Position numbers and translations under genes: made by a program
Origin: Phycomyces blakesleeanus NRRL 1555(-)
Taxonomy: Eukaryota > Mucoromycota > Mucoromycetes > Mucorales > Phycomycetaceae
NCBI RefSeq assembly: GCF_001638985.1
Contig: NW_017265134.1
Span: forward strand, 1,116,001-1,180,000
Direction: 5' to 3'
Length of the DNA: 64,000 nucleotides
Shown: one piece after another, positions 11,725-22,975 of the stretch
Numbering within the stretch: position 1 is the stretch's first letter
Layout of the letters: each line of letters opens with the position of its first letter
The notes under the pieces: model-generated
Databases searched by the model: none
Seen by the model: the letters and a program-made list of their open reading frames with translations, nothing else
What the model was told of the DNA's origin: nothing

Positions 11725-14700
11725 ATGAACAAATCAACAAAACACGCTAGTTCGATAGCTCAAGATGATGAGGTACAACAAAAAATATACAACATTTATG
11801 TCAAGAGATTCAAATGATTATTTGGCCGGCGTTTTATCGCTCGACTTGCTTTTCCTGAATGTAAAACAGGTTCCTAGCATTGATTCCCACCTAGATTATG
11901 TCAATAAACTCTTAAAGTGGACTATACATGACTTGGACCACTTTATTGACTTTCTGAGAGCACGGTGGGTATTTCTTTTAACCCATTCAGCACATCTAAT
12001 TTTTTTTTAAAAAAAACTGACATGTGCCAATCAGTCTCTCGGCCGAAGAAAGCTATATTCAATCCTTAAAAAAGATTACCAGACTTGTATCTCCACATGA
12101 TACAGATCAGTGTCCGTTGTTTAGCAATTTCGAGCCAACCTTTCGTCAAGCAACCCTAGAATATGAAAAGTCACTCGAAAAGACAGTTGTACTTCGCTTT
12201 GATTTTACTGTCAAAATACGGTCTCAGATTGACACATTGCTCAAAGTTAGGGTAAGGCATCCCTCTGTCATCTCCCACGATTCTCAGCTCTACTCTCTCA
12301 ACTAGGAAAATCAAGAGCACCGAAGAAAAAGAGTCAAGCAGGTAGTTGGAGAGAAAAATGCTGCTTATACAAATTTTAGGACACGAGATATCGGAAAGGT
12401 AAATATATTAACAAGGAGAGATGATATATATATAATTCAGGGAAAGAGTCGATGTAACCTTGACAGCATATGCTTTAGCTTCACAAAGCGTATATGAATA
12501 AATGCCAGGAACTAGCACAGACTCAGAAACAACCTCCACCATTTCAACAATCTCAGCAACCACCAGCCCTATTGTCTGCTCAAAATATTGATCCCGAAAC
12601 TGAGCAATCTATTAGACATTCTATTCCACTTAATCGTGTTTCTTCTGAAGAGCCACAACCGAGGGCATCAAGTGATAGTGGGAGAGATACTGATACAAGC
12701 TCAATTTCATCTGCGAATTTACAAGAAATAACATTTAAGAAAGGAATGGTTGGTTTTATGGCCAGTATGCGGACTCAATTTGCACATGCAACTGTTGTCA
12801 GTAATGTAGATCCTTCCAAACAAACCGCTCGGTTCGCAAAGCTTAAAAAAGAAGTCTCAGATACAGGTAAAAAGAAAAGAAGAATAAAGTCTAAAGGAAA
12901 GGAAATATAATTGAATCAACTAACACAAGTCCTTTCTTTTTTTAAAAAAAAACTTTGGTTGAGGGGATATCTAGATCTGGAGTACAGAAAGGGTATCCGA
13001 CATCTAGAGAATCTACGGAGGACGCAGGTGGACACTGCGAAACATGCCATGACGGTAAACGTGGTTGGTTTTATTTGTTGCCTTGCTCACACCCCATTAG
13101 CACGTTGGGGCCGCCTTTTCAGAAAAGGCAGATGCCACACGAACCGTGCTTAAGGCCATTTTGGAAGCTGAGAAAACAACACTTTATAACGAAGCCACGG
13201 TAAGTAAACTAACCAAGGCTTCTAAGGCTTCTGAATATCTTACAAATACATATGTATTTTGAATTTATTAGATTTTACAAACCGTAATGCCTATAGTAGA
13301 CTGTATTGAAGCGAAAAGGGATGTAGAATCATTTACAGCCAAATACGCAAAGAAAGGTTTTATCAGCCCAACCACTCTTCTTTATGAGAATTTTCAATCA
13401 GGTGAATGTAAAGGTGAGATATTCACAGGTTGATTAGCAAAAAAAAAAGAAAGAGAAACGGGTATGTCTTACTTAAATTGGACTGTTGTACTATTGGCTG
13501 TTTTAGATATCCTTTTTGGAGGGTCTTTAAATGAGTATGCTCAGGAACATAGGAGGGCAGTACCGCTTTTAGTTGTAAAATGTATAAATGCTATAGAGCA
13601 TATGGGAGGTCTTCAAAAAGAAGGAATTTACAGAATATCTGGACGACAGATGAATGTGGATATGTTAAAGTGCGACTTTGAGAAGGATGAGGACGCACTT
13701 GAACTAGAGTCCAACAAATATGATGTGTTTACAATATCATCTGTTCTCAAGGTCTACTTACGCGAATTAAGCGAACCCTTGTTTAACCTCTCGATTGAAA
13801 AAAGAGTAGACTACTCAAGTAAGTTTATTTTGTTGAATATTCCTTTGGGGACTCATATATTATGTAGATGTTGATGAGGCTCAGAGGCACACAACGCTTC
13901 AGATGATGTTAGCACAACTTTCACAACCTCACCGCTGTACACTCCGTATGATCGTTCAACATCTTTCAAAGTGAGGTTACCAAGACTATCTAGTGTCCAC
14001 TAATAATTTAACAAAAAAAAAATAAACATGTGTGTCGCTTTATTTAATAGGGTCAACGCGTATTCCCAACTGAACAAGATGAATCTACAGAATTTATCGT
14101 ACATATTTACTCCGTCCATCTTTCAAGACCACAACCAAGCTGAAAATGCTGGAGAGTGGTATTCAGATAAAGTTTTACAGGACCTTATTCTTCACTATGA
14201 AACACTTTTTTCAGATAATGAGGAAGAGCTTAAGATCTTGCCCTCAAAGGCGTCTACACTGCGTCTTTCCACCAGCTCCATTTGCGACCAACCTTATCGG
14301 TCACAACCAAGCGTAACAGATTCAACAAAAGCACTGATAAGCTCTTCAACCCAAGACAGCCTAAAATCACCTGGTGCATATAACGAATCGGCTGTACCAT
14401 TTCAATATTCTCAAGCAATGGTATCTATGGCCCGTAATTCAAGCGAAATGAGTGCAGCTGGTGTAATTGCATCGTCGATGTCTGGACTCGCAAACTCCGC
14501 GTCTAACCCAAATCAATCGCCAGCTTCTGATGTTCACTACCCTCACTCATCTCCATCAGTTGTGATGCCTGATGTGGCTGGTCCGGGAGGTTTGGGAGGT
14601 CGAGTATCGGCCAACTTGAGTCCCAAGATACCACAAGGTGTCCCATCCCCTCAACCTATTTCACAGAGTTTATCAGATTCTCCTCTAACTCGACCTGGTC

Positions 14701-15050
14701 CACAACCTGTGGCTTCTGGAACGAGTCAGTCGGATACAAGCATCCAGACCGGCTTCAACCCAAGGATCCCAGGAACTGAAACACTAGAATCTGTTCCACC
14801 GATCCCCCCTCCGCATCAGCAGACGACAATGACAGCTCAGGAACCCACAAAGTCCAAGGCGTCCGGCATTTTCCGCCGTGCGACACTACGTGCGAGATCT
14901 GTCATTCCTCCCTTGCACAACAAGCACCAATCGTCTCCTTCGGCTTCACAAATCTCCAAGACATCGACAACTACACCGACAGTATATGGCTCGCCTCCTT
15001 CGTCTACAGCTCCAGCGAAGTCTGATGTTAAGTTGAATCAGGCAAAGTAA
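11725..15050 (+). CDS. F-BAR domain Rho GTPase-activating protein (Rgd1-like)
   Basis: Eleven exons: 11725..11772, 11870..11964, 12035..12251, 12306..12398, 12479..12866, 12975..13054, 13101..13199, 13272..13413, 13507..13818, 13868..13970, 14051..15050 (858 aa). Residues about 17-385 form an F-BAR membrane-bending region (FIDFLRARLSAEESYIQSL, AYMNKCQEL, LEYRKGIRHLENLR) split by a Gln/Ser-rich loop. The RhoGAP domain spans about 388-560; QKEGIYRISG carries the arginine finger near R430, followed by LKVYLRELSEPLF and NKMNLQNLSYIFTPSIF. A long Ser/Pro-rich disordered tail (about 580-858) ends the protein. It should switch off Rho-type GTPases at curved membrane. The architecture equals yeast Rgd1. 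The first intron's acceptor was chosen by phase only, so the first 16 residues are less certain. One intron (13055-13100) is 46 nt. Confidence 0.88.
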
Positions 15051-15853
15051 TAGGCCCATGAAACAAAAGGAATTAAGATGAAGAATCGTACAAACCACCT
15101 ATCTTCTTCCCCTTCCTTCTCTTCCCTTCTCTTCCAAAACAAAAAAGAAGAACAGAAAAGTGACTTATATGGTCTTTTTCTTACTCTTATTTTCATTTTT
15201 TTCTTTAAAAAATAACCCTCCTCTTCCATAAAGTGACCCTTTTATATATATATATATATATACTTCTGTATGTCTTTCTTTATTCCCTTTCCTTTTACAA
15301 GGTTTATTTTATTTTTTAAAAAAAAAACTATTATTTCAAGCAGTTATATATAGATGTGTGAGTGTGAGTGTGAGTACAAATATATGCATTGCAAGAAATT
15401 GTTCTTGGCTGTATTTTTATGAGTCACTAGGTTGTGTATATTAGAAAGTAAATTGCTATAATAAGTGGGTGTGATTAGATATGTAGGGAAAAGAAGGGTA
15501 TTTTTGGTCTAATAGATGTGTATGGTGCTGTCATAAATTGAATCTAAAGATTAAATTCCATTTTACTGCACTGATCTATGAATGATGAGATGTGATTTGA
15601 TGGTATATAACAGTGCATGGTTACTATATCGAGTAGAAAGAAGTATATATTTACAGGTTCACATAAACTTGTTCTTTTTTTTTCTTACTAATCTCTATGT
15701 TCTGTTTTCGATCGAGAAGGAAAAAATAAGAAGGTTGCTAGGACAAATTTTGGATATGATGCACTGTTATCAGAAGGAATAAAATAGATTTGCATGGAAA
15801 TTTTATTGATTAGTTTATTAAACTCGGATTTTTGGTGTGTGTATTTTAGTTAG

Positions 15854-16139
15854 TAGAGAGGATGACTACTTGTTCATTTTTGAATATGTTTATGAAAATC
15901 ATCCAAATGGGGTTTTAATTCTTAATATTCCGCACATCCTATTTTGGACTGCTTCAAATTTACTCGATTGTTATTCATAAATGAGCTCGATTTTGAAGGA
16001 AAAGATGTAATTTTTCAACCCAATTTTGAATAGGCCAAAAATGGTACTGTATAGTTAAGCACTATTTGTATTATAAAACAGCACTCCATATTTGTACGTT
16101 TTTCATAATTCAAATTTGAATAGGTAGTCACCCTCTCTA
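15854..16139. mobile_element. TA-flanked MITE, family 2, copy A (286 bp, internally deleted)
   Basis: Starts TAGAGAGGATGACTAC and ends GTAGTCACCCTCTCTA, inverted repeats sharing the outer 16 bp with one mismatch. The body is nearly identical to copy B at 18230-18589 (I count about three substitutions). Copy A lacks 74 bp next to the right end; the break lies between two TGAATAG direct repeats. The terminal TA can be read as the target duplication. No coding capacity. Confidence 0.85.
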
Positions 16140-16527
16140 GTACCTCTTTAATACGTAAATACAGTGGGGAAAATTCATTGTTTATAAATGGTAATTTTTG
16201 TAAGCTCACTTGCACAAAATCTAGTAAAGGGTTTTGATAGATCGATCGATCTCAAGAATTTAAACTGGTGCGAAAAAAAAATTACATAGCAAAAAAAATA
16301 GCTAAATAAAAATCACCAGCTTACTTGCAGATGATTGTAAGTGTCTTACATGTTATCTAAAACAACGTTCCTGAAGGAAAGTTTAGTTACCCAATATGGC
16401 AATAATGTGCTCTATCATTAAAAAAAAGGTTTTTGTGTAAATTTTGCGCGCTCTTGCCTATCCGACGTCATCTTAGATGCCACGTTGCCATAGAAACGGT
16501 TCTTTGATTATTGATCCTCAGAAAGAA

Positions 16528-16546
16528 CCCCCCCCCCCCCCCCCCC
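16528..16546. repeat. Poly-C tract (19 C)
   Basis: An uninterrupted run of C in otherwise AT-rich sequence. Similar runs lie near 18602, 40033 and 49176. Confidence 0.9.
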
Positions 16547-16967
16547 AAATAATGGCAATAAAAAAATATAGCATTTTATATATCGAAATGGTGTGCTTTT
16601 GTTATAAAATAGTAAGAGCAATATAAAATAAAATAAAACCAGAAAATATATGAAATTAATTCAAATAAACCTAATAATATCGCTTAACATCTCCATTTGG
16701 TTAAGCCTAGATATTAGTGACGATGATATGCATACAGCAGGTAGCTGAACAATCGGACTCACCCACTATATTTGGGGAGTAGGGTTTTCATTGTCGTGTA
16801 ACCAAGACGGCACTTTACAGCAGATTGCTATGGATATAGATTGTAACCTTTTTGTAGGGATCGTAAAATTAAAACTAGTGCCGATCATCCTTTTATTTTA
16901 TTTTCTCAGAAAATATATAAGCACCCTACTTCTTGCTTATAAACTTTTTCCTGTCTTCCTTTTAATT

Positions 16968-17831
16968 ATGTCTTCTCTTTCCAACTCTACTTATCCTATC
17001 ATATTCGAAGGCTGGCTCCTCAAGCAGCGACAAAACATACGCAAAGCTTATATTCGACGTTACTTTGTCCTGACAGATTGTGAATTAAGATATTACAAGA
17101 ATGAGGTACAAACCCCACAAGCTCAGGTTTCATTTCAAACATACTTACTAATATTTTATCCTTAGACCGATACTACACCACAAAACATCCTCAGTCTATT
17201 TAATTATCAAGTTGACAATACCTACTATTCACGACAATCACCAAACACCTTCAGGCTTATCTCGAATGATGACACAAAGAATAAATTCCCAGATTTCAAC
17301 CTCCAGGCCGAGACGGAACAGGCAATGAACGCATGGATAGACGCTTTACAAAGGCACTCGAGCGGCTCAAATGTTCTTGACAAATGGCTCGACTTATACG
17401 ATATCTCTACAAACACAAACACAAACACAAACACAATGGACACAAGCCCATCCTCTTGTAGATTAAGCCATTCAGGATCGATCACTAGCACATATAGCAA
17501 CCAATCAAATACACATTCTACATACTCTGCCGCAAGTCCTGTATCAATTGAGAATCCTTATCCCCATAGCAGTCGCCTTGGCAGTGAAAAACCACCAAGA
17601 AAACTGACTTCCTTTTTTCAGTTTATTTGGCCACGAAAAAGCTCAAAACCTCGCTCAACACATGAATCTCATATGCAAAGTCAATTTAGCTCTCCTACGC
17701 CACAACTGTCCACCTCTACACAAAATACAAGCCCAATAACTGTATCTTTACCATTCCAACAATCTATTATTCATCCGAGTGAATACAATCGTGAAGATGA
17801 TTGCTTCCATCCCTATGCTCTTACTTCATAG
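16968..17831 (+). CDS. PH-domain protein with disordered tail
   Basis: Exons 16968..17105 and 17166..17831 (267 aa). Residues about 12-125 form a pleckstrin-homology domain. It opens with FEGWLLKQRQNIRKAYIRRY and FVLTDCELRYYKNE (typical first strands) and closes with the C-terminal helix AMNAWIDALQRH, whose Trp is the most conserved PH residue. PH domains bind phosphoinositides or proteins at membranes. After it comes a low-complexity Ser/Thr/Pro tail with (NT)n and a basic patch (WPRKSSKPR). A TATATAA-like element lies about 55 bp before the ATG. No catalytic domain is present, so it is probably an adaptor; the function is otherwise unknown. Confidence 0.75.
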
Positions 17832-18229
17832 AGCATATATATATATATTTATACATTTATACATATTTATCTATATATCTAGCTATCTATATATTTATTT
17901 GCCCTTCTTTCCTTCCGCTGTATATAATAATCTCATCCAATAACACTTCCCCTCCCCCTTTTGTATGATAGTACCACTAAGAGAAAAATCTTAATAAATC
18001 ACCATATGTCGCCATCAATTCACGTTCTTTGCACCTTTTGATTTTATTGTTTTTTTTAGGGAGGATGATATGCAACAAATTAATGTAAAAAAAAATATTG
18101 CTCGGCTCTGATACCATAACTTTATAAAAAAATAAAGTTCTCTTCCGCTAATAAACTTGGCTAATATAATTCAATTAAATTCACTAATTAGATCAACTAT
18201 AAAAAAATAAAGAAGAAAATTACCTACAA

Positions 18230-18589
18230 TAGAGAGGGTGACTACTTGTTCATTTTTGAATATGTTTATGAAAATCATCCAAATGGGGTTTTAATTCTTA
18301 ATATTCCGCACATCCTATTTTGGACCGCTTCAAATTTACTCGATTGTTATTCATAAATGAGCTCGATTTTGAAGGAAAAGATGTAATTTTTCCACCCAAT
18401 TTTGAATAGGCCAAAAATGGTACTGTATAGTTAAGCACTATTTGTATTATAAAACAGCACTCCATATTTGTACGTTTTTCATAATTCAAATTTGAATAGA
18501 GGTTTCTGTGATTAAATTCTTGCAGTTAAAACTCAGATATTCGATAAAAATGGTAATCTTCAAAAATGAATAGGTAGCCACCCTCTCTA
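18230..18589. mobile_element. TA-flanked MITE, family 2, copy B (360 bp, full length)
   Basis: The left end TAGAGAGGGTGACTACTTGT and the complement of the right end agree over about 31 bp with only three or four mismatches, so this is the complete form of the family. It contains the 74-bp block (about 18500-18573) missing from copy A. Non-coding. Confidence 0.88.
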
Positions 18590-19254
18590 ATAAAAGTATA
18601 GCCCCCCCCCCCCAATGGATTAAATTTCTGGAGAAGAAGAAGGAAAAAAAAAGGTACTCTTTATTACGGTGTTTCGAGGGGTTTGTCAATTAAGTATTGC
18701 CGCCAATAAAAATAAAGTCTATTTTATTTTATCAGCTTAGATATTCATAATCTCCCCCTCCCACTCTTCCAATAAAAAAATACCAATTTATAATTGTCTT
18801 TATAGAATATGAATATGGTAAAAGTATTTATAATAAAATATCTTCTTAAATTCTCTTTGTAGTTTATTAATTAGCATTAAAACAACAGTAAGAATAAGGA
18901 TTGCTATATCTTTAAGTACATCTTACAATATGCTGATGGTGTTTTTTTTTATATATTTATTGAATAATAATCTATGATAAAAGTCAGGCCACTTGTCTTT
19001 TATTTATTTATATATATACATACACATACATACATACACCTTATGAGTTAAAATATCATACAAGACGTCTACAAACCATTGTCTATCTATTTTCCGATAA
19101 ACAAAGCCGTTCCTTATCACTGTAAAAGCTTTAGTTTATTTTTGTTTTGCAGAATGAAATGTTATCTTTTACAGAAACAAAACCAAGTAGAAGACATTGG
19201 TTTTATTATCACGTGGAAAAATGAATTTGTATCTATTATAAGTTTATGTTATTA

Positions 19255-19392
19255 CAGTGTTTCTACTTGAGATTGAGACAATGTTAGTTTTTGTTTTTTG
19301 GACAAGCAAAAGAATAAAATTTGGAATAGAAAGGCGATTTAGCTGAAAGATAAAATAAAAATAACATCGTCTCAATCTCAAGCAGAAGCACT
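19255..19392. mobile_element. Tc1/mariner-type MITE, family 1, copy 2 (138 bp, short)
   Basis: The left end CAGTGTTTCTACTTGAGATT is identical to the copy at 10908; TTGAGACAATGTTAG follows. The right end carries the complement (ATCGTCTCAATCTCAAG) but has decayed to GCACT at the tip. TA precedes the left end. The core is less than half the length of copy 1. Confidence 0.75.
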
Positions 19393-19968
19393 AATAATTA
19401 ATAAATGAAAAATATGCTTAAATACATAGTGCACTAAAACCAATAGTCCATTTTTTTTTGCATCTCACCAATATAGACAATGTTGATATCTAAGTTTAAT
19501 TGACCGAATATTAGAAAAGCTATTTAGGTCAACACTTTTCTAATGTCAATTACAATTCTAATTCTGTAAAATCCACTAAACTTCACAAGTATTTATTACA
19601 AGAAATGCAAACTTCCTCCAAGACCAATAAGTGGTCCCTAGAATCTTTTTTAATTCTTTATTCTAGAAATCCTTATCTGACCAATTTGATTTGCTCGGCT
19701 TTGTTTTTCCTTCCCTTCCAAGGAATACAAACCTAGAGCTACCAAAGCTCAACTAGAGCAAACATCAGTATACTTGCGATGCTTATTACACTATGGTAAA
19801 TATATAAAAAAAAAAATCTTGGAGGAGATTTTTACAAGATTCTCCGGCTGTTAAGGGTTTTATTTTAAGGTTGAACTTTGATTAAGCACTGCTTTTTTTT
19901 AACTCCCCCTCTTTATATATATGTGTTTCAATTTCACCTTTTCTTGCTTTCTTTTGTTGTTCAAAAAG

Positions 19969-20150
19969 TTAAAATAATTTTTTAAATATCCTCATTTTAC
20001 CCCACCATGTGTTTGCAATCGACACAAAACATCTTTTCCAACCTCTCCTCCACGTAGTACAAAAATGACTAGAATAACTAACTAAAAAAATATTCAAATG
20101 TAATAGCTTACCAAAAGGGCATCTTGTTAATTCCCTGTTGATAACCAGAT
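19969..20150 (-). repeat. Decayed interspersed repeat, copy 1 (coding remnant?)
   Basis: Read on the minus strand, this matches 29390-29550 on the plus strand in both DNA and translation. It has GGTAAGCTATTA.ATTTGAATA, then aligned codons GKLLHLN / GKLLDLN and later KRCFVSIANTWWGK / KGYCALTAKTQWRK. The family is not recognised. It lies just downstream of the Fanzor relic that ends at 20213. Confidence 0.5.
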
Positions 20151-20212
20151 CGGAGAAATGATCTCCTTTATCCACTCAGTATTTTTCTCACACGGAGACC
20201 CTCCGGAGTATC

Positions 20213-20943
20213 TTATGCCGGCCTTATAGCCCTTCTAAGTTGAATAGCGTGGGTAAATCTATCAGGAATAGTACCATCATATCTCAATTGGTTAATTACA
20301 TGTCTAAAATGCAAGTCGGCTACAGACTCTCTATTCCACAAATTATGTTTTAAGCGCAACAGATCCATGTTCTAAAAAAAATGGATTGATACACATAAAA
20401 TAATTTATAAGAATAATAGAAAAAAATCGGGGGTTGGTTGTAGTGTTTATCTTGGAAAAATATGGCATGTTACATTTGGTATTTGAGTCTGGCATTATGA
20501 GCGAATGTTGGTGACTTGCTTGAACTTTTGAAGGGAAAGCTAGGAGCACGAAGAACAATGCTTTCTCATAGCAAATTTATCAATTAGACAGACATCAAAT
20601 CCATGTTAGCGAAGTAACTTACTCTTATACCTCTGATCGGATTTTGGTACTGGTTGTAAGGCGAAGACCAACTATCCGTTATCCAACAAGAAGATTGAAG
20701 AAATGCAGCGTTAATATTGCTTGCTATATACTCATTGGCTTGGGATTGGTTAATGTAGGAGGAGAGGGGAAGCTTGTGGAATAAATATTTATGGCTAGTT
20801 TTTATTCTGGTATTTGCGTAAAAAAGGTCGTGGATGGAGAAACTTACAGGAATATAAGCATGGTCATGGATATAAATGAATTCACAATTCCACTTTGTTC
20901 TTTCTGTTATATTGTAGTAGGATTTCTTAATATTGAACAGCAA
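20213..20943 (-). pseudogene. Fanzor (eukaryotic TnpB-like) nuclease, C-terminal half, frameshifted
   Basis: Successive minus-strand frames spell the second half of a Fanzor protein in order. First is LPLSSYINQSQANEY and ITDSWSSPYNQYQNPIRG (20943 to about 20623), the region around RuvC-II, where relatives read G-(D/N)-W-S-A...(Q/H)-E-P-I-R-G. A frameshift leads to HGFDVCLIDKFAMRKHCSSC (about 20610-20550), the GFxVxLIDExxTSxxCxxC zinc-ribbon half. After more stops comes LLRLKHNLWNRES (about 20360-20320) plus FRHVINQLRYDGTIPDRF, the RuvC-III and C-terminal helix. Active members are RNA-guided DNA nucleases carried by transposons. This copy has several frameshifts and stops, the RuvC-III Asp reads Glu, and no N-terminal half is seen, so it is dead. 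Confidence 0.8.
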
Positions 20944-22429
20944 TAAAGAGACATCAACAAAATATCTTGCTTAATTTATCCGTTGAGATCGAAAGATGGG
21001 TTGCGTATTAATTCGGAAAGAAAGACGTATCTGCTAAATGCGTAGTTATGTACGTGTGGCAATTGTGTGAGTGTTAGAAAACAGGTCTTATAAAGGCTCA
21101 AAGAGTTCTACCCCTCCCTTCATCTGACTGTTTGGAGCGGTACCTGGACAGTAAGGACTCGGAATAGTGTAGTTTTGTTCATTGTCTTCCAATCCATAAA
21201 GGAATAGAGATATTAGGTTTGGTTTCTCAGTATTTCCAAAAGTGACAATTGATAGGGATGATATACTAAGAAATTATGTAAGATTATATATCAAAATTCA
21301 GTCAATTGAGTACATAGCGCAACTTTTAGTAAGTATTACCGAAATGAGATGCTATTTAAACAAGTTGAAACACTCTCGGAAATCACTTATTAAATAATTC
21401 GAATATGACAAGATACACAAGAAGTTCTTTCTTCTATCAATCTACATTAATGTTTTGCCCTTTCTTTATAGAAAATATTTTCTTCGAGCTCTTTAAAGTT
21501 AGTTAAAAATAAATACATTTTGGCAGTAGTTTAAAGAAAAATTGACGATATTGAAATAGTAAAACAATAGTGTCTTTTGAGCACTTTTACCTAAACAAAA
21601 CAATAAAAAACCAAGATACAAATCAACTATATAAATGAATTGGCAATAATAATAGTCATGCATGCACCAATATTCAACTTCATACAATTCAATATTACAA
21701 TATTACATTGTCTTTTTTATGATATTCATGTCTAGCTTACTCAATACATTCTATGTCTGTCAAATTAATTTTTAAAGACTGTAATATATATATATATATA
21801 AAAGGTTTTTGGATAATGTTTATTGTTTCATAAATACTTCCATATTAAACTTCTTGTGTACAGTCTGTGCAAATACAATGAGGACATTACTTGTGTATTC
21901 AATTCAACACGTCTTTTCCGCCTCTCTTTGAAGCATGCATTTCTTCATTCCTTCTCATTCCTCATCTTACTTTTCCTTCTCTTTCTCTTTCTCTTCCTCT
22001 TCCTCTTTCTCTGATTTCAACTCATCCTCTTTACACTGACCATCCTCATTAGCCAAATTCAATAACATACATTTTATGGCATCGGCATCATCAACCATTA
22101 TTCTGCAATTTATATACTTTATAGACAAAAACAGCATCTATAGTTAAACACGGTTATCAATACCACTTTAGAATATACGAATAGTATTTTATTTATTTTT
22201 ATGTTTACTCGATTAGATTAATTTCTTCTTATAAATGAGTCCACCTAATTACAACATTGACTTCTTCAATCAAGTAAAAAAAATGTTTAAAAACGTGTTT
22301 TTTTTATTAAAGTTGACAATAGCTAAGAAAGACTTTATTTATTTATTTAAAGATACACATAAAGAAACTATTCTATTTGATTTGATTTAATTTCACTTAA
22401 TGTTCTTTTACATGAGTAAAAGAATAAAA
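20944..22429. other. AT-rich spacer
   Basis: No gene recognised. A pyrimidine-rich (CTCTTT)n stretch lies at about 21960-22015. The first few hundred bases may hold unrecognisable remains of the Fanzor element's 5' half. Confidence 0.4.
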
Positions 22430-22975
22430 AGCATGACACCAAGTTCTTTGTCCCCGCATTACGCGGCTCAATCTCCTTCAGGACGTAAACCTGACTTGGT
22501 AGCGAAGGAGGTGCTGGAATGGTGGCAAACCAACGGAAAGCACCCGTTCATCCAGCCCCACATCTCGTCACCGAGTAATGTGGGTGCGAACTCGCCAGAG
22601 AACTTACCACTAGGTGATAAGGTCCAGCTCATTCGACTACCAGTAGCTTCACCGTCAGCCGTTAAAGAGTTCAGTCAGGTTAGCAGTGAAGAGCCAGCAC
22701 ATCTCACCACAGGTTAGACCTCCCTCCCCCCAGCATCATGATTCCACATTGGCGATGCGATGTACACAGTAGTCTTTCCAAAAGAAAAGAGACCATGCCC
22801 CACGACTTCTCAGAATTAACTGAGCTGGCGAGTAACAACTTTCACTTTCCGATGCTTGTAGCATGGAAGAATCTCCCTGCAACGGTCGCAAGAGACGCCT
22901 CACTATGAAACCGGGACTGTTGTTGCTCAAGGAGAAAACAAACGACGCGCGTTGGAGGAGGTCTATAAGTAACAG
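22430..22975 (+). pseudogene. Broken retroelement-like ORF (gag/ORF1-type candidate)
   Basis: A roughly 50% GC island within about 30% GC surroundings. One frame from about 22433 reads MTPSSLSPHYAAQSPSGRKP, VAKEVLEWWQTNGKHPFIQP and SSEEPAHLTTG before a stop at 22717. Coding then resumes in another frame (MIPHWRCDVHSSLSKRKE, ELASNNFHFPMLVAWKNLPA), and after a further stop and shift in a third (ETGTVVAQGENKRRALEEVY) to about 22975. The base composition and the broken but co-linear frames point to a decayed coding sequence of foreign (mobile) origin. I infer a retrotransposon Gag/ORF1-like protein from style only; no zinc knuckle, reverse transcriptase or LTR is visible. Confidence 0.5.

Larger units (their letters stand above)
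15051..16967. other. AT-rich spacer with a MITE and a poly-C run
   Basis: Between the RhoGAP and PH genes. Apart from the MITE and poly-C tract listed separately, I see only (AT)n tracts near 15244, pyrimidine-rich 3'UTR-like sequence just after 15050, and short open frames without recognisable content. Confidence 0.5.
17832..19968. other. AT-rich, gene-free tract with two MITEs
   Basis: Contains the two MITEs listed separately and a 12-C run at about 18602. A hairpin lies near 19499-19552 (ATTAGAAAAG pairing with CTTTTCTAAT, with AATTGAC/GTCAATT outside). No gene is recognisable. Confidence 0.5.

Noticed and set aside
14028..14050. ATG at 14028 as start of a separate gene for the last RhoGAP exon
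   Set aside because: It lies in the intron before an AATAG acceptor at 14050, and the RhoGAP domain continues exactly in phase across this junction.
16161..16200. ACAGTGGGGAAAATTCATTG, a possible Tc1-type terminal repeat
   Set aside because: I could not find an inverted partner within 2 kb on either side.
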